Source: Aurifilum marmelostoma
Lineage: Eukaryota; Ascomycota; Sordariomycetes; Diaporthales; Cryphonectriaceae
Length of the DNA: 64,000 bases
Assembly (NCBI GenBank): GCA_027559495.1
Contig: JAMXSV010000003.1
Coordinates: forward strand, 2,294,001-2,358,000
Direction: 5' to 3'
Below, piece after piece: positions 54,401-64,000 of the stretch (its first letter is position 1; the number at the start of each line of letters is the position of its first letter). The notes under the pieces were generated by a model. The model worked only from the letters and a program-made list of their open reading frames with translations, did no database searches and was not told the origin of the DNA. The translations under genes and the position numbers were made by a program.

Positions 54401-55399
54401 ATGTCTGCTCCTGCCAAGTGTAAGTGGCTCTCCCCATCCTCCCTCCTACCAACCTCGTCCTACTTCGTTCAGACCGGCAGTACCCCACGCGTGTTCCGAC
54501 ACGCCCTCGCTCAACCTCCAATCCACACCATCCTGGTTGTTTTCGTCCTGCTAAGAGACAAAATGTATGTACCCTTGCTGACGAATACCAAAAATAAATA
54601 AAACCGCCAGGGACCGACGCGGCCATCAAGGACCTCACCTTCGCCATCCTCATGTCCACCAACAATGGCGGCATCAACGTGAACGCCAACTGGGACAAGG
54701 TGACCGAGACCATGAACGCCTGGGGCTACAGCTTCACCAAGAGCGCAATGAGTAAGTTCCTGCCTGCCATGTCTCGTCTGTTTGTCTCCCAACCCCCCCT
54801 CCCCCCCCTTCCTCTATTCTTGTTATTGTGGCATATGATGATCCTGCAAAACCGACTTGCTCCCTATGCAACAACGGCATCAGGGAAAACCCACCTCGAG
54901 TAACCTCCTCTCACAATCACGACTTCCACATATGGCCTCGTGACGCAACATCTATTCCTCATTCTTTTACCATTCCCGCCCGGAAAGTCACTGACAGCCC
55001 CCATCTCCAGGCCAGCACTGGACCAAGCGCGTCCTAAAGGAGTTCCGCGAGCGCCACCCCGACGCCGCTGCCGCCGCCGCCGCCACCGGCACCGGCAGCA
55101 CCCAGAATACCCCCAAGAAACCCGCCGGCACCCCCGGCAAGCAGCGCGGCGCCCCCAAGACGCCCGGCAGCTCTGCCCGCGGCAAGAAGCGCCCCGCCGT
55201 CAAGGACGAGGACGACGACACATCCCCCGAGGGAGGCTACATCAAGCACCCCATCGCCCAGAGCAAGACGCCGCGGTCCTCTGCCAAGAAGGCCAAGTAC
55301 GCGGCTGCCAGCGAAGGCGAGCAGGACGAGGACGAGCAGGCGGAGATCGATGAGGTCGAGGCCAAGGTCGAGGCCTTGGATGACGACTTTGGCGTTTAG
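54401..55399 (+). CDS. Myb/SANT-like small DNA-binding protein (locus H)
   Basis: Exons 54401-54419, 54611-54751 and 55011-55399; 182 residues. The first intron splits the first tryptophan codon (AK-W-TDAAIKDLTFAILM). Then NVNANWDKVTETMNAWGYSF, TKSAM and, after the second intron (phase 1), SQHWTKRVLKEFRERHP. The QHW start of the last exon aligns with QHL of locus C and QHF of locus E. Tail: TPKKPAGTPGKQRG, SSARGKKRPAVKDED (nuclear-localisation-like plus VKDE), then an acidic, helical end (EIDEVEAKVEALDDDF). Relationship to C and E is from motif order and intron place; overall identity is low. Confidence 0.8.
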
Positions 55400-55827
55400 G
55401 CTCTGGAAAGCAAAGGACTGCTGGGTTATGTGGCCCTTCAATTATGCAGTATGGCCTCTCTTCTTCATACTTGGTTTTACTTTTCACCCCTGCCTTGAGG
55501 GCCGCAGTTGGATGGTGGAGGGAAAGCTCGCGTTCTTGCCGCAAGCATTCTGATTTGATATTCCGGTTTTGATATTTGACAACGTTGACGTAGGGGTTAT
55601 CCCATCTTTCAGGGTTATGCGTCGGCCGTCTATCGGAAGACAATCTGGTTTGCATAAAAGCTAGTTCCCTTGTCAGATAGGTCCTCAATCATGGTTAACC
55701 CGAATCGACGTCTGACTGCACCTGGTAAAATACAAAGTGACCACGGTGCGACTGTCCCCAAGAACTCCATTACCCGCCCCCGTGACCAGAACGCCCAACA
55801 AGCTGTCGAACCAGATCCATATTTCGC
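55400..55827. other. Intergenic, convergent 3' flanks of locus H and UFD1
   Basis: 428 bp, no gene seen. Confidence 0.6.
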
Positions 55828-57189
55828 TCAGGCCACCTTCTTGCCATCGAGACGACGGCCACCCGCGTCTGGATTCTTTGCAGGGGCTGGATCCTTTTCG
55901 TCAGCATCCCCCGCCTTCTTCACAGTCCCGCCCCTGAGTGTTTGTCCCTGGCCTGCAAAATGTGGCCGCTTGGCATTCTCCGTCTCCCTCAGCTTCTCCT
56001 CCTTGGTCTTGTAGGGTATGATCTCGTAGCCGAGGAACAGCTTGTTGGGCGGCAGACGTAGCGGCAGGGGACCGTTGGTGCGCCTGCGAGGAGCAGCAGT
56101 CTCCTTGTTATTTGCCGACATGCCCGCAACAGGTGTGGCTGGCTGCGGGGTAGGGGCCTTGCTGCTCTTCTTTGAGCCGATGCGGTTGCCCTCGCCCGAG
56201 AAGTTGGTCATCTTCGCAGCCGCCGAGGACGGGGCGATGGAGTCGTAGTTGATGGCCTGCGCCATGGTGCCCTGACTGTGCAGTAGTCCTCCGGCTGGCA
56301 AGCCTCGGCCGCTCCTGGGCGTGCTGGTACCGCTCGCTGGAGCCCTCGAGGGCTCAACATAGCCGACAGGAGGCGCAAAATCCACCGACACGTCCGTCTC
56401 AATCATACAAACTCCCATCTTCTCCGTCTCGGGCTTGACCTCCAGAACCGCGACGTCATAGACGATATCGTTGTACTCGAAGTTGAAGACATCGCCCTTG
56501 GTCAGGGCGGCGAAGTTCCGAAATGCGCGTTCCAGGACGGCCTTGGGGTCGCTGATGTCGAGGAACTTGATGGACTGGGGCTGGAGCTTGACCATGCGCG
56601 CCAGCTCGAGCGAGGTGGTCTTGATCTGGATCATGTCGCCGACATCGAGATAGAGCGTCTGCATCATCTAAAGAGCCATGCGCAGTCAGCATCTACGGGA
56701 GCCGTTGCATGTGTGTGTATATATTCCGGTTTGCCATGGGATCTACCAACCCACTGCGGCAGGTACGCTCTGCCCTCCTCCGCCACAAACTCCAGCACTC
56801 CAGCATGTGAGTGTCGGCCCTTCTCGCCGTTGATGAGCTCCATGAGCAGCGGCCACTGCACGTGGAGCTTGGACACCTTGTCCAGAGCTGATGGCGGCAA
56901 CAGGATCTTGGAGCCGTAGTTCAGCTCCCTGCGCTCAGGGCCGGGGGCCATGACCATGGGATAGCAGCGGTAGTACTCGTCAAATCGTCTACTGGCCGAG
57001 CCGCGCATGCCGGCAGCCCGAGCCATGTTTAGTAAATCGTTCGGGTTGTTCGGGTCCATGCCGTACGCTCCGCGAGGGTTGAACTGCAGGTCAAGAGCGG
57101 TGGTGATGGTCAGCACTGAGAACCGCTGCGGAGGGGTTCATGAAAAAGAGGAAGAGGGGGCGCCCTGGGGCCAGAAGACAGCGTACCAT
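55828..57189 (-). CDS. UFD1: Ubiquitin fusion degradation protein 1 (UFD1)
   Basis: Adaptor of Cdc48/p97 with Npl4 in ER-associated degradation. Exons 57187-57189 (ATG only, followed by donor GTACGC), 56751-57083 and 55828-56667; 391 residues. The N-terminal double-psi barrel domain shows FDEYYRCYPMVMAPGPERR, NYGSKILLPPSALDKVSKLH, HSHAGVLEFVAEEGRAYLPQ and, after the 83-bp intron, MMQTLYLDVGD. Then LQPQSIKFLDISDPKAVLER and NFAALTKGDVFNFEYND. The C-terminal part holds Npl4/Cdc48-binding stretches (FSGEGNRIGSKK, LFLGYEI, FAGQGQTLRGG). The ATG-only exon is supported by the join M-FNPRGAYGMD and by similar small starts in cofilin and RVB2 here. Confidence 0.93.
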
Positions 57190-57924
57190 CTTGACGATCT
57201 CCTTCTGAAGGAGCTGGATGGAGAAATGAGCTTGTCAAGAGTCAGGAGGTGGACACCACAGTCTGCAAATTTAATGGCGGTTGATGGCTGTTGAAAGTGC
57301 ACTATGTAAAGTGCGTCGTACTATGTGGTGTAATGTATAGTGCTAAGTAGTGGCGGTGGTGGTGGTCAAGACAGCTCGCCCAAGGCAGGCGTGAATGACG
57401 AAATGCCACACCCCCCCTTGTAAGAATCCCACAAACGAACAGGGGGCCTCCCTCTTCAGGTGGAATCAACCCCCCACCCCTTCGGGCCCCCCAAGTTCAA
57501 CCCTCCCTTCACATGCTCCTGTACACTCAACGTCGAGCACATCCTTCAAGCAGATGCTGGATGTATCACGGAGATGGCATTCCTCTTGATCTCAAACATC
57601 TAGGTGGCATGCTGAGGTCTTGGTCGATTTTGTCTATTGATTCATTGTTTTTTTACAGCTAAACTGCAGTAGGAAATTCATATACATTGTTTACCAAGCG
57701 GTAATCATAGGGTATCTCTGACAAGTAGACTCCGTAAAGCAAAGGCTGACGAGGGCACCGTTCTTCGAAACCAACCACCCCCCCCCCCCCCAAAAGGGCC
57801 CCTGAGACCGTGATAACAATAAATCATCAGTGCAATTTGAACAATCTCCCTTGTCAGAAAAAGGAAAAAAGCACGACAAATGTCGTACAGCAACAGACTC
57901 GGGAGACCGTCTCGGCACTCCATC
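57190..57924. other. Intergenic: UFD1 promoter and coiled-coil gene 3' flank
   Basis: 735 bp, no gene seen. C14 at 57778-57791. Confidence 0.6.
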
Positions 57925-59769
57925 TCAGGCTGGAGAAGCTTGCTCTGCGGCACGGCCGGCGACCGCTCCGTTCACTTCCCCCACTCTCCGGCGCTTTCCT
58001 CCTCGTCCTGAGGTCTCCTGGTTCATAGCATCACGCCTGGCGGTTTCAAGGTTCGCCTCAGTGTCCCTTGCGAAGCTTCTGAGCGCCTCGCGTTCCTGCG
58101 TCTTGCCCTCCCGCCACTGCTCGAGCTCGGCCAGTCTGCTGCACATCTTGGCCATCTCCTCCGGGACCACGGTCACGGATAGTTTCTTGACCTGTTCCAT
58201 GATGCTGCGCGCCATTTCCAAGGTACTCATCTTCTGCCACTGCCCGTCCAGGTGGAGAATCATCTCCTCGTTGGCGTCGTCCCTCTGTTTGGACATTCCC
58301 CGCAGGCCCTCCAAGTCGTTGCGCAGCGTGGTGTTGGCGCCTTGCAGGTCCGCGACCGCGGTCTCTGTAGCCTTGAGGCGGTGTGTAAGAGCTCCTGACT
58401 CTGCAGCGGGAGTCTGTGGCCGACCTGACCCGGCCTGTGCCTCTATAGCTTGCACGCGAGTCCTTAGCTCGGCTGCTTCTTTTGAGATATTGGCGACGAA
58501 TTGTTTTACGAGGCCAGAAAGCTGAGCCAGCAGGTCTTTTGATGTGTCTTCATAATCCTGGTAGTACTTCTCGGCAGCAGCGCTCGACTGCCCGAGCCGA
58601 TCATCCAAGGCCGTCCAGGCTGGGTAAGCCGACAGCTTTTGAAGGGCCTCGTGATGCGCTTTGAGATCGAAGCTGGCAATCTTTTCACCATACCCGTCGA
58701 GCTTATCTTCCATTCTCGTAATAATACCCATGCACGCCACTGTATCCTGGATGGCTTGAGTCTTCTGTGAGCTGACAATTTGTTGCAACGAGTCGGTAGT
58801 TTCGGTATGTTGGGCAGCTGCCCGCTCCGCAAGCGCGGCCAGCTTGTCTTGAAGCTGCAAGACTTGGTCTGCGAGACCCTGCTTCTCCCGCTTCAGTGCA
58901 TCAAATGCAGGCATCTGGACCACGGCCTGGGAGTCGAGCTGGTGTCGCAGCTGTTCGTGCTGCGTCCTGAGGGCCGCCATCTCGCTGGCCTGTGTATCAT
59001 ACAGCACCTCACGGGCGCGCAGCCTCTCGTTCTCCTGCCGCAGCTCGTCCATGCTGTTTCTCTGTGCATTCTGTGTCTCTAGAAGCGAGGCCATCTGCTC
59101 CTCCAGCTTCTGAAACCGGTCGGCGGCTTCTATACCTATCGCTGATGTTTCGACCTTTGCCTTATCTTCCTTGGCAGTCTCGACGAGCTGGAGGGCCTTG
59201 ATCTCCTCGGCAGACTGGAACTGGACCAGACGTCGGCAGAAGTCCCCTGTAATCTTGTCAAGCATTGCATCGGTCTTGGCAATCTCCTCGTCCAAGATGT
59301 TCTCTTGACGTTGAAGACGGGTTTGCTCCATACGCAGCGAGTCGGCGATAGATGGAAAATGAGTGTTTCCAATCTTCTTGTAACCCTCTTGCCTGCGCTG
59401 GTAGATCTTGGCCTCTGTCTCCTTTCTGCTGATCAACCTCACCCTCTCGGCCACTACGTTGCACATCTGGCGATGCAGCGTCGCAAGTTCCACCCTCACT
59501 GTGTCCTGGTCCATGTCGCTAACTTGGGGGTGCGCACTCGGCTGCCCCTGTTGACGCCGCTGCTTCTCCAGCGGTCTCTGCCCGGCCCGTTCCTGAGGGC
59601 TGCTCATCTTCCGGTGGTGGTTTGGTCGGTTACTCTCTCCATCAAGTTCTGTTGAGTGGCGTTGGTCAGCGTCCTGTTCGCGATCGCGCCTGCCAGGACG
59701 GTAAACGTCACTAGAGTCTCGAGAACCACTCGACCGACGAGGGGGCTGAGACGCGGCCTGTCGACTCAT
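57925..59769 (-). CDS. Long coiled-coil protein of unknown function
   Basis: Single exon, 614 residues from the ATG at 59769 (MSRQAASQPPRRSSG). The frame remains open upstream, but that part looks like leader. The first 100 residues are disordered, Arg/Gln/Ser-rich. From about residue 105 to 575 it is nearly continuous heptad-like sequence (LATLHRQMCNVVAERVRLIS, FQKLEEQMASLLETQ, LRQENERLRAREVLY). The C-terminus has GRGGKRRRVGEVNG, a likely nuclear-localisation signal. Similar to unnamed Pezizomycotina proteins; I cannot assign a complex. A nuclear structural or chromatin-linked scaffold would fit, by inference only. Divergent from RVB2 with about 1 kb between starts. Confidence 0.65.
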   Translation of the reverse strand: MSRQAASQPPRRSSGSRDSSDVYRPGRRDREQDADQRHSTELDGESNRPNHHRKMSSPQERAGQRPLEKQRRQQGQPSAHPQVSDMDQDTVRVELATLHRQMCNVVAERVRLISRKETEAKIYQRRQEGYKKIGNTHFPSIADSLRMEQTRLQRQENILDEEIAKTDAMLDKITGDFCRRLVQFQSAEEIKALQLVETAKEDKAKVETSAIGIEAADRFQKLEEQMASLLETQNAQRNSMDELRQENERLRAREVLYDTQASEMAALRTQHEQLRHQLDSQAVVQMPAFDALKREKQGLADQVLQLQDKLAALAERAAAQHTETTDSLQQIVSSQKTQAIQDTVACMGIITRMEDKLDGYGEKIASFDLKAHHEALQKLSAYPAWTALDDRLGQSSAAAEKYYQDYEDTSKDLLAQLSGLVKQFVANISKEAAELRTRVQAIEAQAGSGRPQTPAAESGALTHRLKATETAVADLQGANTTLRNDLEGLRGMSKQRDDANEEMILHLDGQWQKMSTLEMARSIMEQVKKLSVTVVPEEMAKMCSRLAELEQWREGKTQEREALRSFARDTEANLETARRDAMNQETSGRGGKRRRVGEVNGAVAGRAAEQASPA

Positions 59770-60803
59770 GGCTCGAAGAGTAGGGCCGAGAGGGAAGAAT
59801 GAAGCGGACTCGATTTGGTGGATAGAGGAGAGAAATATAGTGGGAGATACAGTGGACAAACAAGTCCTGGGTGAGTCGTTTGCCCAAAACCAAAACACAG
59901 TGTGCACAGGGCGAACGAGAATGCCGTCACAGACGATGACCCGCCGTGGCTACTGCCAGCCTCGCGAGACAAACGAGAGAAGGGAGCAACCGGTAGCTTG
60001 AGGTATGTCTCAAGGGCCGGCCACGGCCAGACTAGACGTATCTGGGTGTGAAACGAGGAAGAGAATTGTGGCTTTTGTGAGATTTCTTGTTGTGAACAAG
60101 GCGCTCGCTGAAGTAAAGGTTGGGGAGAAGTAATAACATGCGGCGTCTGAGCTTTAGGGACGTTGCTGCGTGCACTGGAGACTTGGTCCCCAGGGCTGCA
60201 GAGCCTAGGCACGTTTCGTTTTGCTGTTAAGTTGACGACTGCCCATCTACTCGTGCGTTGTGTACAATTCTGCAGTAACCCAACATTCCCTGTGTACCTA
60301 AACCAGAGGTGGAGATGCACGGTAGGTCTCGGACAAGGCGTGGGGCGCTACTAGTTTAAGGTACCGGGGTACCTGAGCACCGTTAGGATTCGTTACTGTG
60401 TAGCACAGTGGTACTCCGTTCTCACAGTAGCTCCCGGCAACCAACCCCCCTGCCCTGTCCTGCAGTGTGTCACCCCCAGCGCTCGACTAGCTGGAATAGC
60501 TCGCAGCCAGGCAGCCCAGGGTAGGTCAGTAGTACCAAGTACCAGGGCGGCAGCGCGCCTCCAAATTTGTTCTGAGGCGTCTTGTCGACAACCGTCTGCA
60601 AGTAGCAGCAGCAGCAGCCGCCTCAGACCAAAACGTGCCTCTCACCTTGACAACTTTTCTGGCGACACTTTTCACGCGCTGCGCACCACCACCATCATCA
60701 CAACCTCAATAAACCGATCCAGCTTCAACTGATCAAGTTGGAAACCCGACTGTACTACTGACTTTGCGATCCTTCGTCCTCACAGCAAGGTCGAGACGAA
60801 ATC
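59770..60803. other. Divergent promoter region, coiled-coil gene and RVB2
   Basis: No gene seen. GGTACC-containing sequence near 60359-60373 and CAGCAG near 60606-60620 before RVB2. Confidence 0.55.
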
Positions 60804-62452
60804 ATGGCTGCGGTTTGTGCCTCCCCATCCCGACAGTGACGCGCCCGTCCTCGCTGCGATCCAGAGGGCCCCCATTTGCTAACGAGGGCGACGCGATGTG
60901 TAGCCAGTAGTCACGGTTTCAGAGGGCAAGGAGCTCCGAGGCATCAACCTCATCGCCGCACACTCCCACATCCGCGGCCTCGGAGTTGATGCCGATACGT
61001 TAGAGCCGCGCTCAGCCTCCCAAGGCCTCGTCGGCCAGGCCAAGGCCCGTAAGGCTGCCGCTGTGATACTGGAGATGATCAAGCAGGGCAAGATTGCAGG
61101 TCGCGCATGTCTGATTGCAGGCCCGCCGAGGTATGTTTGGCCCTGTCTGACGACGACGACAGCAATGATCAAGCTTGCCGTCTGGCTGCTTGCTCTGTTT
61201 TTCAGCTGGGACCGAGGGGTGCTGACGTGTTGGAAACATCTGCTGCTGCAGCACAGGAAAGACTGCCATCGCCATGGGCATGGCCCAGTCCCTCGGCCCC
61301 GACGTCCCATTCACATCTCTCTCCTCGTCCGAGATCTTTTCCCTCGAGATGTCCAAGACCGAGGCACTCACACAGGCCTTCCGAAAGTCCATCGGCGTGC
61401 GGATCAAGGAGGAGAGCGAGGTCATGGAGGGCGAGGTGGTGGAGATCCAGATCGATAGGAGCGTCACCGGCGGGGCCAAGCAGGGAAAGCTGACCATCAA
61501 GACCACGGACATGGAGGCCATCTACGATATGGGCGCCAAGATGATTGATGCCATGACCAAGGAGCGCGTGATGGCTGGCGACATCATCTCGATAGACAAG
61601 TCCTCGGGCAAGATCACCAAGCTCGGCCGCTCCTACGCACGGTCGCGCGACTACGATGCCATGGGCGTCGATACAAAGTTCCTGCAGTGCCCAGACGGCG
61701 AGCTGCAGAAGCGGAAAGAGGTCGTCCACACGGTCACGCTGCACGAGATTGACGTGATCAACTCGAGGACACAGGGCTTCCTCGCCCTCTTCTCTGGAGA
61801 CACGGGCGAGATCCGCAGCGAGATCCGGGACCAGATCAACACCAAGGTTGGCGAGTGGAAGGAGGAGGGCAAGGCCGAGATAGTACCGGGTGTGCTGTTC
61901 ATCGACGAGGTCCACATGCTCGACATCGAGTGCTTCTCGTACATCAACCGCGCGCTCGAGGACAACCTGGCGCCCATCGTCATCATGGCGAGCAACCGCG
62001 GCCAGTCCCGCATCCGAGGCACCGACTACAAGAGCCCACACGGCCTGCCGCTCGACTTCCTCGACAGGGTGTCCATCATCCAGACGCAGCCCTACGGCCA
62101 GGAGGACATCAAGCAGATCCTGTCCATCCGCGCCACCGAGGAGGAGGTCGAGCTGTCCCCGGATGCGCTCGCCCTCCTGACCAAGATCGGCCAGGAGGCT
62201 GGCCTGCGCTACGCCAGCAACCTCATCACCACGTCACAGCTCGTCGCCACCAAGCGGCGCGCGAGGCAGGTCGGTGTCGACGACGTCCAGCGCAGCTTCA
62301 AGCTGTTTTACGACCCTGCCCGGAGCGTGAACTTCGTCGCCGCCTCGGAGAGGCGGCTCATCGGCAACGACGGCGCGGTGGATTTTACAGTCACCGCCAA
62401 TGGCAGTGAGGGCGCCGTGCCGAATGGCGCAGATAAGATGGATACCACTTAG
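60804..62452 (+). CDS. RVB2: RuvB-like AAA+ ATPase RVB2 (reptin)
   Basis: Subunit of INO80, SWR1, Tra1/Ipi1-type and R2TP complexes; hexameric ATPase, nuclear. Exons 60804-60812 (MAA), 60904-61130 and 61252-62452; 478 residues. Walker A GPPSTGKTA is assembled across the second intron (GPP, AG plus C gives Ser, then TGKTAIAMG). Walker B is LFIDEVHMLDIE, sensor 1 is IVIMASNRG and the arginine-finger region is HGLPLDFLDRVSI. The signature ELRGINLIAAHSHIRGLGVD, with SQGLVGQ, marks RVB2 rather than RVB1, as do EVVEIQIDR and GDIISIDK of the insertion domain II. Acceptor at 60903 chosen because it gives MAAPVVTVSEGKEL. Confidence 0.95.
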
Positions 62453-63543
62453 AAAGAAGGAGAAAGGGGGAAAGATGGGTAAGAAGGGGCTGAGACAAGG
62501 CGTTTTTGGTGGGGGGGGGGGGGGGGACGGTGAGAAAATTCAAAAGCTTCTATGACGGAACGGGGCAGAGGGTTCTTCTTGTGCTAGATATTTCACTGTA
62601 AGTTCTCGGACGGCGTAATACGGATATCCAGATGCAATATTCTCCTGCGGGCGCAGACAGCTCTCTCAGAATTGCTAACTGAAATGAACTACTCTAAATG
62701 TGATTGGTGACCTTGCAGACCATCAAAGGCCTTATGCCTCAGCTTTACAAAGCCGCATGGCGATACAAAAAGATGGTCTCATACAAACTGTGTAGTCCAG
62801 AGACCTGTAGGCCAGCTCGTGCTCTAACGCGCTCCATCGTCTTTGATCCGTCCATTTCAGGGCCACATTGAGACCCTTGAAAACCCGTCGCTATATACAA
62901 CAGGTTTGGGTGTGTATACTTGTTGACTGTCTGGCGGCTTCAACACCTGCCGAGGAAGAAAAAGCTCGAAATGTGGTACAATCACCAGATCCCCCTCACT
63001 CATTCAGATTAGTTCTCCTCAATCTTTGTCGCCCAAAGAACAGAACAGATACATATTCCAATAGAGTCAGCTCGGGGCCTTCGCTTCCCTCCATGATATG
63101 TAGTGTGAACGAACGGACGCAGGTCCACGAGAGGGCAGTAATGACCACATTTGCGAGGCCAAGAGTGATTAAAGTCTACGGCATGAGAACAGGACTCCAG
63201 GAGTGTGTTTTCGTCCTGCTAGAGCTCACGATCCTCATCCGGGCACAACGCATCTGTTGACGTCGTTCAGGTGAGACGGTGCCCCTTCTGGATGGCCACT
63301 CTGAGGGGCAGAGAATTCCAGTATCTGTGAGAACAGCTGTTCATCTGTGCAACCTATGACAAGGTCTCCCTCTTTCTCTATACCGGTATAGCGAGTCTAA
63401 TCTCGTGATTCAGCCTCGACCTGGCTTCTTCTGTTGTTAAGTAATTGCCGCAAGACATCGTGCAGTGAGTATGGCACAATATCTTCTTCCTTGGTCTTCG
63501 TGTGAATGAGAGTGTGTTACGGGCCTAAATGGGGCCGCATATC
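62453..63543. other. Intergenic, convergent 3' flanks
   Basis: No gene supported in about 1.1 kb. G16 run at 62511-62526. Confidence 0.6.
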
Positions 63544-64000
63544 TCAGCCGCCTGGTCGCGCAAAACCTGGGCCGTAGCTGCCCGCAAATGGTGTTACGTC
63601 GTCTGGCGGCGCCGTGCCTCCTCCCAACGGGCCGAACCCAGATCCCGCGACTTCGACGGGCTGTTGCGTAGGGACCCAGCCTGTGTCCTTGACCCAAGTC
63701 ATCGGCTTGCCCTCGTCGTTGACCATGATGAGCTTCGGCACCACCTCGGACCGAGCGCTCAGGGGCTCCCACGCGTGGTTGCCCTGTATCAGCTTGGCCA
63801 GCTCGACCTTGTCGGAGACCTGGAGGGCCATGCGAGGGACGTTGAGCAGGTGGTGCCACTCGGCCGGCAGATAGTCCATGATGTCCCGGATGCCGCGGTC
63901 TGCGATGCCGCTGAGCCACCAGACGCTCTCGATCAGCTTCAGGAAGGGGAGGTAGTGGGCCATGATGATGAGGGTCCTCGGGCTGCGCCTCTTGACGAGC
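63544..64000 (-). CDS. Fungal transcription factor (probably Zn2Cys6), C-terminal end
   Basis: Partial; the gene continues beyond the right edge. The frame is open from the edge to a stop at 63544. The visible part begins LVKRRSPRTLIIMAHYLPFL, then KLIESVWWLSGIADRGIRDI and YLPAEWHHLLNVP. This is the conserved C-terminal block of the large fungal Zn2Cys6 regulators of the UPC2/sterol-regulator type (pattern RSPRALVILAHY...WWLRG...W...). The rest is a Gly/Pro-rich tail ending FARPGG. The zinc cluster itself would lie outside the window, so the class is inferred. Confidence 0.75.
   Translation of the reverse strand, partial: LVKRRSPRTLIIMAHYLPFLKLIESVWWLSGIADRGIRDIMDYLPAEWHHLLNVPRMALQVSDKVELAKLIQGNHAWEPLSARSEVVPKLIMVNDEGKPMTWVKDTGWVPTQQPVEVAGSGFGPLGGGTAPPDDVTPFAGSYGPGFARPGG

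Noticed and set aside
53682..54554. Plus-strand open frame of 290 codons upstream of locus H
   Set aside because: Covers CT-rich leader and the first intron; composition is random-like and it overlaps the better-supported exon 1.

Overview
The window is nuclear DNA of a filamentous ascomycete (Pezizomycotina, probably Sordariomycetes). This is inferred from short GT-AG introns (mostly 55-330 bp) with CTAAC/CTGAC branch sites, pyrimidine-rich leaders before start codons, G+C-rich coding sequence between homopolymer- and microsatellite-rich spacers, and recognisable fungal orthologues. I see no mobile element, CRISPR array, rRNA or convincing tRNA.

Left part (1-32 kb), ordinary housekeeping genes. 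In order: the 3' end of a C2H2-like zinc-finger gene, a type II membrane glycosyltransferase-like gene, a MutY adenine glycosylase head-to-head with a MOV10-like SF1 helicase, an aldo-keto reductase with a GC-AG intron, an XRCC4/Lif1-type end-joining factor, a Byr4/Bfa1-type septation regulator, rRNA methyltransferase NOP2 divergent from a GET5-like gene, cofilin, and mitochondrial HSP60. Right edge (55.4-64 kb): UFD1, a coiled-coil protein, RVB2, and the C-terminal end of a fungal transcription factor.

Middle part (32.7-55.4 kb), the unusual region. It is packed with small genes that share a divergent Myb/SANT-like helix-turn-helix followed by a basic, disordered tail. There are seven such loci (36.7, 39.5, 41.0, 44.9, 48.8, 51.9 and 54.4 kb), next to a gene of a fungal family of unknown function with a related-looking N-terminal fold (32.7 kb). 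Most have an intron inside the recognition helix. The tails carry repeated psi-K-x-E (SUMO-acceptor-like) motifs, and one has an AT-hook.

Within this region, 41.4-44.3 kb holds the most striking structure. Upstream of one complete gene lie at least five more ATG-started exons (a possible sixth is weaker). Each encodes only the first half of the domain and ends in a donor site in the same phase. None has a second half of its own. They repeat every ~0.45-0.8 kb, each behind its own promoter-like leader. The best reading is an array of alternative first exons feeding one shared 3' exon, which would give several DNA-binding proteins with swapped N-terminal half-domains and one constant tail. Half-domain fragments left by duplication are the alternative.

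Several reading frames (XRCC4-like, byr4-like at three places, one first exon) are broken by one extra base in or near runs of C/G. Each is consistent with a consensus homopolymer error rather than a dead gene.
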